A stretch of DNA of 64,000 bases from Azohydromonas caseinilytica (GTDB lineage: Bacteria > Pseudomonadota > Gammaproteobacteria > Burkholderiales > Burkholderiaceae_C): contig NZ_JABBFW010000006.1 of NCBI RefSeq assembly GCF_012927045.1, positions 252,229-316,228 of the forward strand, written 5' to 3'. Positions 11,458 to 19,510 of the stretch are shown piece after piece (position 1 is the first letter of the stretch; each line of letters starts with the position of its first letter). Under the pieces are notes generated by a model. It did no database searches and was not told where the DNA came from. It was given only the letters and a program-made list of their open reading frames with translations. The translations under genes were made by a program, and so were the position numbers.

Positions 11458-11487
11458 TTGCAAGACGCGTTTTGACACTGATATACT
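11458..11487 (+). promoter_or_regulatory. Sigma-70-type promoter of tRNA-Ala
   Basis: A -35 box TTGCAA (11458-11463) and a -10 box TATACT (11482-11487) are separated by 18 bp. They end 12 bp before the mature 5' end of the tRNA, as expected for a single stable-RNA gene. Confidence 0.65.
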
Positions 11488-11499
11488 CATGGCTTCTGT

Positions 11500-11575
<76 letters not shown>

Positions 11576-11638
11576 CTTATTCAGGACACGCTAAAGTCTT
11601 TGTAAATCAAGCACTTAGCGCACACGCTCAGATCCTCA

Positions 11639-11660
11639 TGGGTACAGGACGTGGGTACAG
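11639..11660 (+). promoter_or_regulatory. Paired TGGGTACAG sites near attL (candidate integrase arm sites)
   Basis: TGGGTACAG occurs at 11639-11647 and 11652-11660, start to start 13 bp. The same pair with the same 13-bp spacing occurs near attR at 23982-24003. Paired direct repeats flanking the core on both sides are the layout of arm-type binding sites of tyrosine integrases or of their excisionase. No excisionase gene was recognised. Confidence 0.65.
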
Positions 11661-11667
11661 TCTCAAG

Positions 11668-11699
11668 GGCCTCGGGTAGTTCGCTCCCCGGGGCCTTTT
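11668..11699 (+). terminator. Intrinsic terminator just inside attL
   Basis: A 9-bp stem (GGCCTCGGG with CCCGGGGCC, one G-T pair), 10-nt loop, then TTTT. Reading rightward it would end transcripts of the tRNA that enter the element, replacing the native terminator displaced to the far side. Confidence 0.7.
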
Positions 11700-11721
11700 G
11701 CTTTTCTGGGTCTGGAGAGTG

Positions 11722-12387
11722 ATGACTATCGAACAACGGGTAACGGCTCGCCTAGAGGAACTGGTTAGACAGGCAGGCCCGCTTACGGCCGGCAATAACG
11801 CTGGAAACGCGACCAGTGCTCAACAAGCACATGAGTGCGCAGGCTGGCTCATCGCAGCTCAGAGCATGGTGCATCTTGTGTGCCCTGTGGGCCACCCGTA
11901 CCGCAATGCGATAGACATGCTTGCGGTTTCAGCGGCAGGCCCTCTCACCGCTGGACTGAATCGCACCGTTGGAGTCGCTCAACAGACTGTGATTCGCCTC
12001 CTGGAAGATGCCAGAGCCGGGCTTCTTGCAACCGTTGCGAATGCAGCGCGGGCGGAGGTGTTCGACGAGTTTCTCGACCATGCCAAGGAATACCACCGCA
12101 GGGACCGGAAGAACGAAGCCGGCACCATTGCAGGAGTTGTGTTTGAAGACACCATCAGGCGTCTCTGTGACAAGCAAGGCATAACGCAGAAAGGGGTGCC
12201 GTTGGATCGGCTCATCTCTGAGCTGACCGGCAAGGGTCTTCTGACCTCCACCAAGGCCAAGCGTGCCCGCACCGCAGCCCACGTTCGCACGAAGGCCACA
12301 CATGCGCAGTGGGAGGAGTTCGCGCTTAGCGACGTGGACGAGACCATCCGCGTCACGACAGAGCTTGTGGAGCTGCTGGAAAGCTGA
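11722..12387 (+). CDS. Element cargo protein of unknown function, helical
   Basis: A 221-residue protein starting MTIEQRVTARLEEL after a GGAGAG ribosome site. An earlier in-frame codon at 11698 would start inside the terminator and is unlikely. The protein is mostly helical. The C-terminal segment (KAKRARTAAHVRTKATHAQWEEFALSDVDETIRVTTELVELLES) has the R-x(n)-H layout, helix length and LL end seen in HEPN/DUF4145-like domains, but the resemblance is only to pattern. No signal peptide or membrane segment. As the first gene inside attL it occupies the usual place for cargo that benefits the host, such as anti-phage genes. That role is a guess. Confidence 0.7.
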   Translation: MTIEQRVTARLEELVRQAGPLTAGNNAGNATSAQQAHECAGWLIAAQSMVHLVCPVGHPYRNAIDMLAVSAAGPLTAGLNRTVGVAQQTVIRLLEDARAGLLATVANAARAEVFDEFLDHAKEYHRRDRKNEAGTIAGVVFEDTIRRLCDKQGITQKGVPLDRLISELTGKGLLTSTKAKRARTAAHVRTKATHAQWEEFALSDVDETIRVTTELVELLES

Positions 12388-12505
12388 GGCTAGACCGATA
12401 CGGTTTCCTTTCCCTACTGCCATCAGCCGGCACACCGGATAGGCAGTCACTATTCAATTGGCTAGGTGCAGACCTGATGTCTTTTCTAGGACACTAGAAC
12501 TACAT

Positions 12506-12703
12506 ATGAACAAGATTTACTTGCTAAATGACAAGCCTGGGTATCGCTGCGAGTGCGGCAATAGCGAAGCTCTTGGTGATAACGGCCGATATGCGAAATT
12601 TCATTCATGGCTTGATCCTCAGCCCCTTCCTAATGGGCGCCCAATGGCTCAATGTTTAGTGTGCAATAGCCCGCCTGCAGAACCAATCTACCTTCCTAAG
12701 TAA
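12506..12703 (+). CDS. Small Cys-rich protein of unknown function
   Basis: A 65-residue protein beginning MNKIYLLNDKPGYRCECGNSEA at the ATG at 12506. Two cysteine pairs, C-E-C-G near residue 14 and C-L-V-C-N near residue 51, could bind one zinc ion. Codon use and base composition are markedly more AT-rich than the chromosomal genes, shared with its neighbour at 12772. It is not recognised as a known family. Confidence 0.6.
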   Translation: MNKIYLLNDKPGYRCECGNSEALGDNGRYAKFHSWLDPQPLPNGRPMAQCLVCNSPPAEPIYLPK

Positions 12704-12771
12704 CAACAAAGAATTCAAGCCTTGTTGTTGCAATTATATTCGCCTATAGGGATCTTTTTGCTTGTGGCGGG

Positions 12772-13602
12772 ATGGGAATGGAAGAAAGCGCTTTACTGGA
12801 ATTCCTGAATCAGGGCTGGGTCGGCATCGTGGCCGGCTTGCTTATCAGCGTTATCTTCCATTTTTTGGCTCGCAAGACGCCAACTCTAGCCTACGAAGTA
12901 ACTTCGTCTCCAGTTTTAAAAGTAGTGGCACACACCGGCATCCAAGAGAACATTGCTGTGACCTACCGGGGCGAGTCTGTCTCGCAGTTGTCGGTTGCCA
13001 CAGTAACTTTGTGGAATGCTGGGCGAGCAACTCTTGAAGGAACCTCACTAGTCGGCCGTGATCTTCTTCGTGTCGTTCTCAAAAGCGAGCAAAGCCAGAT
13101 ATTAGAATGTTCAATAGAGGCAAATCCCAAACCGGCATGCGGGTGTGAAGTTTCTTTGGACGAAAATGGGAAGCGAGCGCTTGTAACTTTTGATTATCTC
13201 GACCCTGCCGACGGATTTTCATTTCGCATACTGCACACAGGCAACGCGGGGGAAGCCATATTACGCGGCGTCCTGAAAGGCGCTCCAATAATTGATGCTG
13301 ACCAACGCGGCGGATTGTTAGAACGGATCAAGCGACGCCTCCCCTATACAGCCGGAGGGTACATTTTATTTGCACTCTCTATTGCCGCATTTTATCAGTG
13401 GTGGGAGTCAACTCCTCCCATTGAGGCTCCCAACGCATTCAGCGGCTTTATAGCTAAGTGGTACCTCGCGGTTATATCGCTTTCGCTATTTCTTGGCTTC
13501 CTTTTTATCGACACGATGGGCGACATTTTCGGCGGCCGAGTGCCAGCCCGTCTCCTGACAAAAGAACGCTTACAAAGAGAACGCTGGAACCGGAAAACAT
13601 AG
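12772..13602 (+). CDS. Membrane protein of unknown function, AT-rich cargo
   Basis: A 276-residue protein with one N-terminal membrane helix (GWVGIVAGLLISVIFHFLA, about residues 15-33), a beta-rich soluble middle of about 150 residues, and two C-terminal helices (GGYILFALSIAAFYQWW and WYLAVISLSLFLGFLFID). It ends in a basic cytosolic tail. An alternative start two codons downstream (MEESALLEF) is possible. Third-position GC is far lower than in the flanking genes, a sign of recent transfer. One-TM/soluble/two-TM proteins near att sites are sometimes superinfection or defence effectors; nothing specific is recognisable here. Confidence 0.72.
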   Translation: MGMEESALLEFLNQGWVGIVAGLLISVIFHFLARKTPTLAYEVTSSPVLKVVAHTGIQENIAVTYRGESVSQLSVATVTLWNAGRATLEGTSLVGRDLLRVVLKSEQSQILECSIEANPKPACGCEVSLDENGKRALVTFDYLDPADGFSFRILHTGNAGEAILRGVLKGAPIIDADQRGGLLERIKRRLPYTAGGYILFALSIAAFYQWWESTPPIEAPNAFSGFIAKWYLAVISLSLFLGFLFIDTMGDIFGGRVPARLLTKERLQRERWNRKT

Positions 13603-13660
13603 GGATTATTTTGCTTTCCGAGCAAAACAGTAATGAAGAACTTGGTCCGAGTCCTGGGTC

Positions 13661-13689
13661 AAAAAAACAGGCCCCCTTTCGGGAGCCTG
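13661..13689 (-). terminator. Intrinsic terminator of the giant gene
   Basis: On the minus strand the stem CAGGCTCCC / GGGGGCCTG with a GAAA loop is followed by seven T. It starts 13 bp past the stop of the 1364-residue gene and marks the end of that leftward transcript. Confidence 0.88.
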
Positions 13690-13701
13690 CAAGTTGCCTC
13701 A

Positions 13702-16700
13702 TCAGTAGCCGTAAGCCTTCTCGGGGTCGGTCTTCGGGTAGGTCTCGGCCAGCCAGTTGGCGAAGGCCGGGAGCCCATACAGCCGCTTGAAGGGCAGCGC
13801 GTCAGCCAGCTCGCGGACCTCCTTGGCGGTGGTTTCGTCCGTCCCCAGCATCCCGGACAGCACCATGGGCGCATTCCAGAGACGCGAGGCGGTCACCATG
13901 CTGGGGGTCCGCCACAAGACCCGGTTGTCGGTGTTGGCCGTGGCCCCGGGCTGGAACAGCGAGTCCCCGCCGCTGCCGATGTTGTAGGCAGTCTCGGCCA
14001 GCAGGGGCGCGAGTCCGTTGATGGACATGCGCGACAGCGCAGAGGAGGCAATGCGGTCAGGGGTCAGCCGCTCGTCTAGCTCGGTCGGGTAGTTGATGGC
14101 CGTCTGGGTGGAGTACGCAAGGCACTCCGATACGAAGGACACCATCCAGAGCTGGGCCGCCGTGCTGTCCCTAAAGTGCAGGTTCTTGAGCATGTTCTTG
14201 GCATGCCCAACCAGCATGAAGGTCCGCAGTTCGGCCAGCACCTTGCCCGCCGTGGTGTGCATGAAGGGCATGGTCTCCCCAAAGTCCTGGTCCTGGATGG
14301 CGTCCCGGACCTGCCGCGACAGGAACAACTGGAACCGCTGGTAGGACCCCAGCGCCTCCCGCGCCCAGTCCTCGTACCGGATGCCCTGCAAGACCCCATC
14401 CCACGCCACTGCGAACCGCTCCAGGTCGTACAGCATGGAATCAATGTCCATGTCGTCCACGCCCTGGGCCACCCAACGGCGGCGCAGCTCGGGCGTGAGG
14501 GTCCGCTTGCCGGCAGCGAAGCCAAAGGCTTGCCGGGTAACAGCCATGGCCGTGAGCTGGCGTGTGATGGACGTGAACGAGGCGTTCCCGCTCACCACGT
14601 CGCTGACGTGCGCCACCGTGTTGGCCCCCTTCTCGAAGCGTGTGAGGGCCCCGCCGGCAAACCCGCTCTCCAGCTCGTGGGCCCTGGCGTAGCTGCTCGC
14701 CATCTCAGTGCCGAATCCGGTCATGTGGAGGATGTCCTCCGCCAGCCCGGCCTCCGGGAGGTGCCCCTGGCGCAGCGCCGTGATGAAGCCCCGGAAGGTC
14801 GGCAGGCTCTGCCACACCGCACGGAACCCCATCAGGGACACGGCCCGGGACATCTCAAAGGCAGCGGTAAGGCCCAACTGCCCCAGCATCACGGCGCGGG
14901 TGTAGCCCCGCAGCGCGGCCAGGGTGCGGGCCGTGTAGTTGAACTCCGATGGACCCAGCGGGCGCCCCGTGATGTGGCTGTGGATGTCCTTCAGGTAGCC
15001 CAGCTCCTTGGCGAGCCGGGCCCCGTCATAGACCCCTTGGGCCAGCGCCTCGTCCTCCACCTCCTTCAGCCGCGCCACCCATGCCGCCTGTGAGTTGATG
15101 CCGACACGGGCAAGGCCGATGTGTCCACCCATGGAGTTGATGTAGGTGTCCATTAAGACCCGGGCATCGTTCTCCAGGAGGTCCGACAGGCGCAGCGTCC
15201 CGGTAGGCAGCCGGGCGGTGGCGGTCTCGTCCAGGTCGAAGCGAAAGCGCAGGTTGCCGGCCTGCCCCGCATCTCCGCCGGAAGCGGCCCGGGCATCAAA
15301 CATCACGTCAATGATGGTGTCGATGTCGTCCGAGTCCATGCCATGGGCCGCCAGCTCGGTCCTCAAGGTGCCCATGTCGCGGCTTTGGAGGTGGACCGAC
15401 TCCAGCGCCCCGGAGAACTCCAGGCGCCGCACGGTGTCCAGGAACCGCTTGGCCTTCACCTTGTCCCCGGTGTAGCCGGGCACCTTGATGGCGTGAGCTA
15501 GCAGGGAAACCACAGCATCCTCCCCATGGGCAGCGATGGCGTCTGTGATGCCCTTGTGGTCCCACACCCGGTTCACGTACAGGTCATTGACGGGGACCTG
15601 ATCCGCCCCCTTTACGCCTGCCCGCTGGGCCTCCTCCAGCATCCTGGCGTATGTGTCCCGCATGGCCTTGGCTGCCTTTTGGATAGCCGGGTGGAGGTCC
15701 GGGTGGTCCGCCTTCACGGTCAGGTCTCCCCGGGTCTCCCGCGTCACCAGCTCCATGAAGGAGGTACGGAAGCGGCCCCGCTGCAGGAAGGGCACCTGCG
15801 CCACTTCCACGGCATCCCGGAAGGCGTCGTTCAGCTCCTTGTGGAAGATGCCGCCCACCACCCGCTGGAGCTGTTTCTTGTGCTCGCTAGCCGTCCAGCC
15901 CTGGGCCTGTTTGTTGTCCACCTGGATGGCGTCCTTGATGAGGTCGAAGGCCAGGGAGCGGACACCCTCATGCTCGGAGCGGTTCAGGATGGCGAAGTAA
16001 TCCATCCGGGCCGCACTCATGGCCGTGCGCTGGTCAGCAATGGCGGCAATCTTCGCCACCTGAGCGGCCCCGATGGAGCCCGGCAGGAACCCTTCAGGGG
16101 CCGGGTCGGTGGCTTGGTCCAGGCGCGAAGGCGGGACCGCCATCAGCCCCTCATCGGTTTCCACCAGCAGGCGGCCCCGCTCGGCATCGAAGCTGCGGAC
16201 GGTGCCTTCCAGGGTGTGGCCTTCCGTGCCAGCCCAGGAGACCCGCTGTCCTTCCCAGGCGGCGGCCGGGTGGGGCTTGCTCGCGGCCTCATGGGCCGGC
16301 TGCTGCGGCTCCTGCTGGCGCCTCACGGCGGCATCAAGGGGGTCCTCCTCCAGCAGCATGCGGGCCTCCTCACGGGCGCGGATCATGCGTTCCTGGTCAG
16401 CCTTGATGCCAGCAGCGCGCTCCTCCTCGGCCCTCTGGAAGGCGGCCTCCCGTTCCGCCTTGAGGCCCTGCACCTGGACATCCCCGGCAGCGGCGTAGGC
16501 GTCCTCCAGGTCGATAGCCTTGCGGGACGCCTCGCGCTCCATCAGGGCCCGCTTGAAGGCGGACTGAAGGGCTCCTTGCAGGTGGGGATTGCCGGCGTTG
16601 ACCTCGGCAGCGGCGGGCACCGGGCCGGCAGCCTGGAGGTCCTCCTTGGGCTGGAAGGTGGCGTCCTCGCGGGCCACCCTGGCGTCCATCTGGGCGCGCA

Positions 16701-17796
16701 TCTCGGGGGACACCTTGGGAGGCTTGATGGGGTCAGCCTGCAGCGGGAACAGCTCGTCTATGAGGGACCGGGTGTCATCCCGTAGCTTCTGCCCCCACCG
16801 CTCCATCCAGACCCCGTGCGGCTCCACAGGACCGTGGAACTCGTCCAGGCGGGCATGGAATTGGTCTTCGTCAATGCGCCCGGCCTCCAGGTCTCGGATG
16901 GCGCCATGGACTTGATGGACCTCACGCAGGGTCTGCACCTGGGCCGGTGTCAGGTCGGCGCCGTCCTCCACGGCCTTGAGCGACTGCAACACCTCGTGTT
17001 CCTTCCCGGCAGCTTTCGCCACTCGGCCATCAGCACGGGCACCGGCTGCGATGAAGGGGGAAGCGAACAGCGCCCCCATGAGGCCACTTTCCAGCACGGC
17101 GGCCCGGTCGTCCTCGAAGCTCACGGACTGACGCAGGGACTCGTAAGCGGCGTTCTCGGCAGCGGCGGTGCCTAGACCAGCGGCCACGGCGGGGAGCTTG
17201 CCGGCCTGCTGCACTCGCTCGGCAGTGGCGGCAGCCTGGGCCAGCTTGGTGCCCTGGGCGGCCTTCTGGGCCACGGCGGCTTTGGTGACCCACCCCCCGG
17301 CCATGCTCATCAGGAGCTGATCCGGCGAGAACAGCCCCAGTGCCAGCCGGGCAGCATTGCCCTTCCAACCCATGTCATCCAGGCGCAAGAGGTCTTCCTG
17401 CTTCTGCATCAGGCGGTCCTTCAGGAACAGCGCATGAGCCGGGGACGTGGCTTGGTACAGCTCCTTCACATGCTCATCCCACAGACCGTGAGACAGCTCC
17501 TTGAAGTCCGGCGCGGTGCCGGCGAAGTAATCGGGCTGGGGTACGAAGGTTGACCCCGCATAGCTCTCAATGAGGCCCGGGACGGCACTGTCCTGGCGCC
17601 ACATGGAGCCCAGGTAGTTCCCGGCAGTGGCAGCTTCCTCGCGCTTCCTGCGGGCTTCGGATTGATCCCAGCCGCTGGGGGTGACGGGAGCGTTAGCGGC
17701 GGGGTTGATGTTGCCAAATCCCAGCGGGGCGCCGGACTGGGTTGGGTCCTGCTGGAGGGCCGGTGTCAGGTCGGTGGTAATGGTTGCGTTCTTCAC
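13702..17796 (-). CDS. Giant virion-like protein (internal-virion / large polyvalent type)
   Basis: A 1364-residue protein filling a third of the element. The N-terminus has no signal peptide and is acidic (MKNATITTDLTPALQQ). Hydrophobic Ala/Gly stretches lie near residues 170-250. A strongly charged, probably coiled-coil stretch (KAEREAAFQRAEEERAAGIKAD...) is near 440-490, and a small beta-barrel-like insert (WAGTEGHTLEGTVRSFDAERGRLLVETDEGLMAVPPSRLD) near 525-570. The C-terminal 450 residues are helical (ALRGYTRAVMLGQLGLTAAFEMSRAVS, GANTVAHVSDVVSG, YQRFQLFLSRQVRD). Size, order and the final region resemble internal core or ejection proteins of podoviruses and polyvalent proteins with LPD-type domains; this is from memory of the families, not a search. 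No catalytic motif is evident. Two small genes lie upstream on the same strand. Confidence 0.8.
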   Translation of the reverse strand: MKNATITTDLTPALQQDPTQSGAPLGFGNINPAANAPVTPSGWDQSEARRKREEAATAGNYLGSMWRQDSAVPGLIESYAGSTFVPQPDYFAGTAPDFKELSHGLWDEHVKELYQATSPAHALFLKDRLMQKQEDLLRLDDMGWKGNAARLALGLFSPDQLLMSMAGGWVTKAAVAQKAAQGTKLAQAAATAERVQQAGKLPAVAAGLGTAAAENAAYESLRQSVSFEDDRAAVLESGLMGALFASPFIAAGARADGRVAKAAGKEHEVLQSLKAVEDGADLTPAQVQTLREVHQVHGAIRDLEAGRIDEDQFHARLDEFHGPVEPHGVWMERWGQKLRDDTRSLIDELFPLQADPIKPPKVSPEMRAQMDARVAREDATFQPKEDLQAAGPVPAAAEVNAGNPHLQGALQSAFKRALMEREASRKAIDLEDAYAAAGDVQVQGLKAEREAAFQRAEEERAAGIKADQERMIRAREEARMLLEEDPLDAAVRRQQEPQQPAHEAASKPHPAAAWEGQRVSWAGTEGHTLEGTVRSFDAERGRLLVETDEGLMAVPPSRLDQATDPAPEGFLPGSIGAAQVAKIAAIADQRTAMSAARMDYFAILNRSEHEGVRSLAFDLIKDAIQVDNKQAQGWTASEHKKQLQRVVGGIFHKELNDAFRDAVEVAQVPFLQRGRFRTSFMELVTRETRGDLTVKADHPDLHPAIQKAAKAMRDTYARMLEEAQRAGVKGADQVPVNDLYVNRVWDHKGITDAIAAHGEDAVVSLLAHAIKVPGYTGDKVKAKRFLDTVRRLEFSGALESVHLQSRDMGTLRTELAAHGMDSDDIDTIIDVMFDARAASGGDAGQAGNLRFRFDLDETATARLPTGTLRLSDLLENDARVLMDTYINSMGGHIGLARVGINSQAAWVARLKEVEDEALAQGVYDGARLAKELGYLKDIHSHITGRPLGPSEFNYTARTLAALRGYTRAVMLGQLGLTAAFEMSRAVSLMGFRAVWQSLPTFRGFITALRQGHLPEAGLAEDILHMTGFGTEMASSYARAHELESGFAGGALTRFEKGANTVAHVSDVVSGNASFTSITRQLTAMAVTRQAFGFAAGKRTLTPELRRRWVAQGVDDMDIDSMLYDLERFAVAWDGVLQGIRYEDWAREALGSYQRFQLFLSRQVRDAIQDQDFGETMPFMHTTAGKVLAELRTFMLVGHAKNMLKNLHFRDSTAAQLWMVSFVSECLAYSTQTAINYPTELDERLTPDRIASSALSRMSINGLAPLLAETAYNIGSGGDSLFQPGATANTDNRVLWRTPSMVTASRLWNAPMVLSGMLGTDETTAKEVRELADALPFKRLYGLPAFANWLAETYPKTDPEKAYGY

Positions 17797-18079
17797 GTTC
17801 TACGGTTTCCGGTTGGTTGATGGCGGCCAGCAGCGCGGGCACGGCAAAGCCCCTGGTGGGCTCCAGGCGGGGCGCTGTGGCTTGGTGAGGGGGTAGCCCT
17901 GCGGCGGGCGTGTGGAGCGCCTGTAGGGGCGCTGTAGGGGCCGGGTGGTGGCCCTTGTGGTGGTCAAAGAAACAGGTGCGGAAAGGCGCGGGCACGAACA
18001 GGCACGCCAGCGCATAGACCCCCAGCACCGGGAGCCGGCGGGGCGCTGCTGGAACCCCTACAGCTCACCCGCCGTCACT

Positions 18080-18676
18080 TCAGTCCCACGGCGCCGCCTC
18101 GTGGTCGGTGTCCGCGGAGTCGGCCATCTCGGGCCAGGGTGGCAGGGCTTCCCCGGCTGGCGCTGCTGCCTGTGCCTCCCGCTGGCGCCTCTGGCGCTCA
18201 TGGAAGCGCTCTGCTGCCGCCTCTCGGCGGCCCCGGATGGCGGCGGCTTCGGCATCTTCGCGCTGCTGCTGGCGCTGCTTCTCCTGTGCCTTGCGGCCGG
18301 CTTCGGTTTCGGCCATGGCAGCCTCACGCGCTGCTGCCTTTTCGGCGGCCTGCTGCGCCCTCTCGGCTTCCTGCTGCTGGCGCCGCTGCTCGGCCTCCAG
18401 CTCGCGCAGTGCGAGGGCTTTGCCTTCCTGGCGGCCCTTGGCGAGCATGGCGAGGTCTCGCGCTTCACGGGCGGCCTTTTCGCGTACCAGGCAGGCAACG
18501 CATAGACCCCGGGCGGTAGTGCGCTCCCGGGTGCCATCCAGGCGGCACAGCGCCAAGCTCGGGAAGGTCTTCAGACCCCGGGCTCTGGCCTCCCTGCTGG
18601 TCATCGGCAGGGGCGGCAGCGGCAGCCCTTCGGTGGTCAGACCCTCGTGGCCGGTCTCAGCGGCTGCGGTCGGCAC
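18080..18676 (-). CDS. Coiled-coil element protein with CVAC motif
   Basis: A 198-residue protein starting at a GTG (18674-18676), overlapping the upstream small gene by 20 bp. Residues about 1-65 are compact and include LCRLDGTRERTTARGLCVACLVREK, with three Cys (C-x13-C-x2-C) that could bind a metal. Residues about 68-165 are an unbroken Ala/Glu/Arg/Gln helix, certainly coiled coil. The acidic tail follows. It is the direct upstream neighbour of the giant virion-like gene (284 bp gap). A scaffold or nucleic-acid-binding role is possible; no family is recognised. Confidence 0.68.
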   Translation of the reverse strand: MPTAAAETGHEGLTTEGLPLPPLPMTSREARARGLKTFPSLALCRLDGTRERTTARGLCVACLVREKAAREARDLAMLAKGRQEGKALALRELEAEQRRQQQEAERAQQAAEKAAAREAAMAETEAGRKAQEKQRQQQREDAEAAAIRGRREAAAERFHERQRRQREAQAAAPAGEALPPWPEMADSADTDHEAAPWD

Positions 18677-18851
18677 GGCGCTGCAGTTCCTGCTCCTCGT
18701 GGCGCTGGTGCTCCAGCACGATGCGGGAGACCACGGCGGCGAGAGTCAGCCGCTGCCCATGCTGGGCCTCATGGCGGCGCTGCACGTCCTTGATGCGGTC
18801 GAAGACAGGGACGGGGATGGCGAGTTGCCGATACACGGCGGGATGGGACAT
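18657..18851 (-). CDS. Small putative ribbon-helix-helix-like protein
   Basis: A 64-residue protein with a beta-strand-like start (YRQLAIPVPVFDRIKDVQRRHEA) and a second helix (LTLAAVVSRIVLEHQRHEEQ), the layout of Arc/CopG-type ribbon-helix-helix proteins, ending in a basic tail. It starts with ATG at 18851 and its 3' end overlaps the next gene by 20 bp, so they form a unit. If RHH, it would bind DNA as a dimer and may control this leftward operon; the inverted repeat at 18945-18989 would be a candidate target. Confidence 0.55.
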   Translation of the reverse strand: MSHPAVYRQLAIPVPVFDRIKDVQRRHEAQHGQRLTLAAVVSRIVLEHQRHEEQELQRRADRSR

Positions 18852-19210
18852 GGATCACTTCTCCAGTGCGGGCATTGATGCAGGACCCACGGCATGGGGT
18901 CCTTGGCTTGGTGGTCTCCCTCGGTGGTCCTGTCCCAGTGCCAGCCCTTCAGGTCACCTCACGGTGAACTACAGGGGCAACCTGAAGGGGGAACTACAAG
19001 GAACACTAGGAGGTAAAGAAGGAGGAAGGCAGGGAGGGCCCCCCTGGGGCTTCTGCGAAGGCCGGGGTTTAGACGCAAAAATCAGCCTGTATCCGTCCGC
19101 AGTTCCTTACGTGACAAAGACTTAACCAGCGATTTCGCCTTGATGTGGCACCAAGTCCAGCAGCTTCGGACCAGCCTGTACGATGCCCTACTTCGTTACA
19201 GAGGCAACCG
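18852..19210. other. Divergent non-coding region with inverted repeat
   Basis: A 359-bp stretch without a credible gene, between the leftward small operon and the rightward small membrane gene. It contains CCCTTCAGGT (18945-18954) and ACCTGAAGGG (18980-18989), a perfect 10-bp inverted repeat with a 25-nt loop that itself holds CACC/GGTG. It also has two direct copies of GAACTACA (18966 and 18991) and a purine-rich GGAGG run near 19010-19030. It is the natural place for divergent promoters of the element. No clear -35/-10 pair was found. Confidence 0.5.
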
Positions 19211-19363
19211 ATGGAGTTTGGGTTTGTGGTCCTCATCGGCGGCGCCCTGCTGGTGGGCTACCTATTCGGGAAGCAGCGGGCACGCTCAGAGGCGTACCTG
19301 AAGGTGATGCAGAACCCCCACATCCCGGAGGACGTGAAGGGGCTCCTGAAGGGGATGCTCTAG
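19211..19363 (+). CDS. Small single-pass membrane protein of the element
   Basis: A 50-residue protein from the ATG at 19211: one N-terminal membrane helix (GFVVLIGGALLVGYLFG) followed by a cytosolic basic/amphipathic tail (KQRARSEAYLKVMQNPHIPEDVKGLLKGML). A purine-rich GAGG lies 8 bp upstream. The open frame extends further upstream, but with no similarity to a leader. It resembles small phage membrane proteins in size and layout; function unknown. Confidence 0.5.
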   Translation: MEFGFVVLIGGALLVGYLFGKQRARSEAYLKVMQNPHIPEDVKGLLKGML

Positions 19364-19435
19364 CGAGGGCCGGGGTCTAGCCCATGGCTCAGAACTTGTA
19401 CCTTGTGCGCCACCCCAAAAAGCTGGCTCAGATAT

Positions 19436-19468
19436 GGCTCACAAGGTACTTGCAATGGCTTGTGAGCC
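19436..19468. promoter_or_regulatory. Perfect inverted repeat before the resolvase (candidate res site or operator)
   Basis: GGCTCACAAG (19436-19445) and CTTGTGAGCC (19459-19468) form a perfect 10-bp dyad with a 13-bp spacer. TGGCTCA recurs at 19384 and 19424, so the 19384-19470 stretch holds several half-sites. Resolvase genes usually lie next to such multi-part res sites. Alternatively it is an operator for the resolvase gene, which starts 42 bp on. Confidence 0.6.
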
Positions 19469-19510
19469 TGGCTCATAATAAGCACGTACCTTCTGCACCA
19501 TGCGAGCCAA

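Noticed and set aside
17693..18028. 111-residue frame between the coiled-coil gene and the giant gene
   Set aside because: It starts at a GTG, overlaps the giant gene's start by 100 bp and has a Pro/His-rich product. A short hydrophobic start (VLGVYALACLFVPAPF) keeps it possible but unsupported.
18721..19125. 134-residue plus-strand frame in the element's divergent gap
   Set aside because: It begins inside the RHH-like gene, lacks a ribosome site and its product is Gly/Lys low-complexity; the region looks regulatory.
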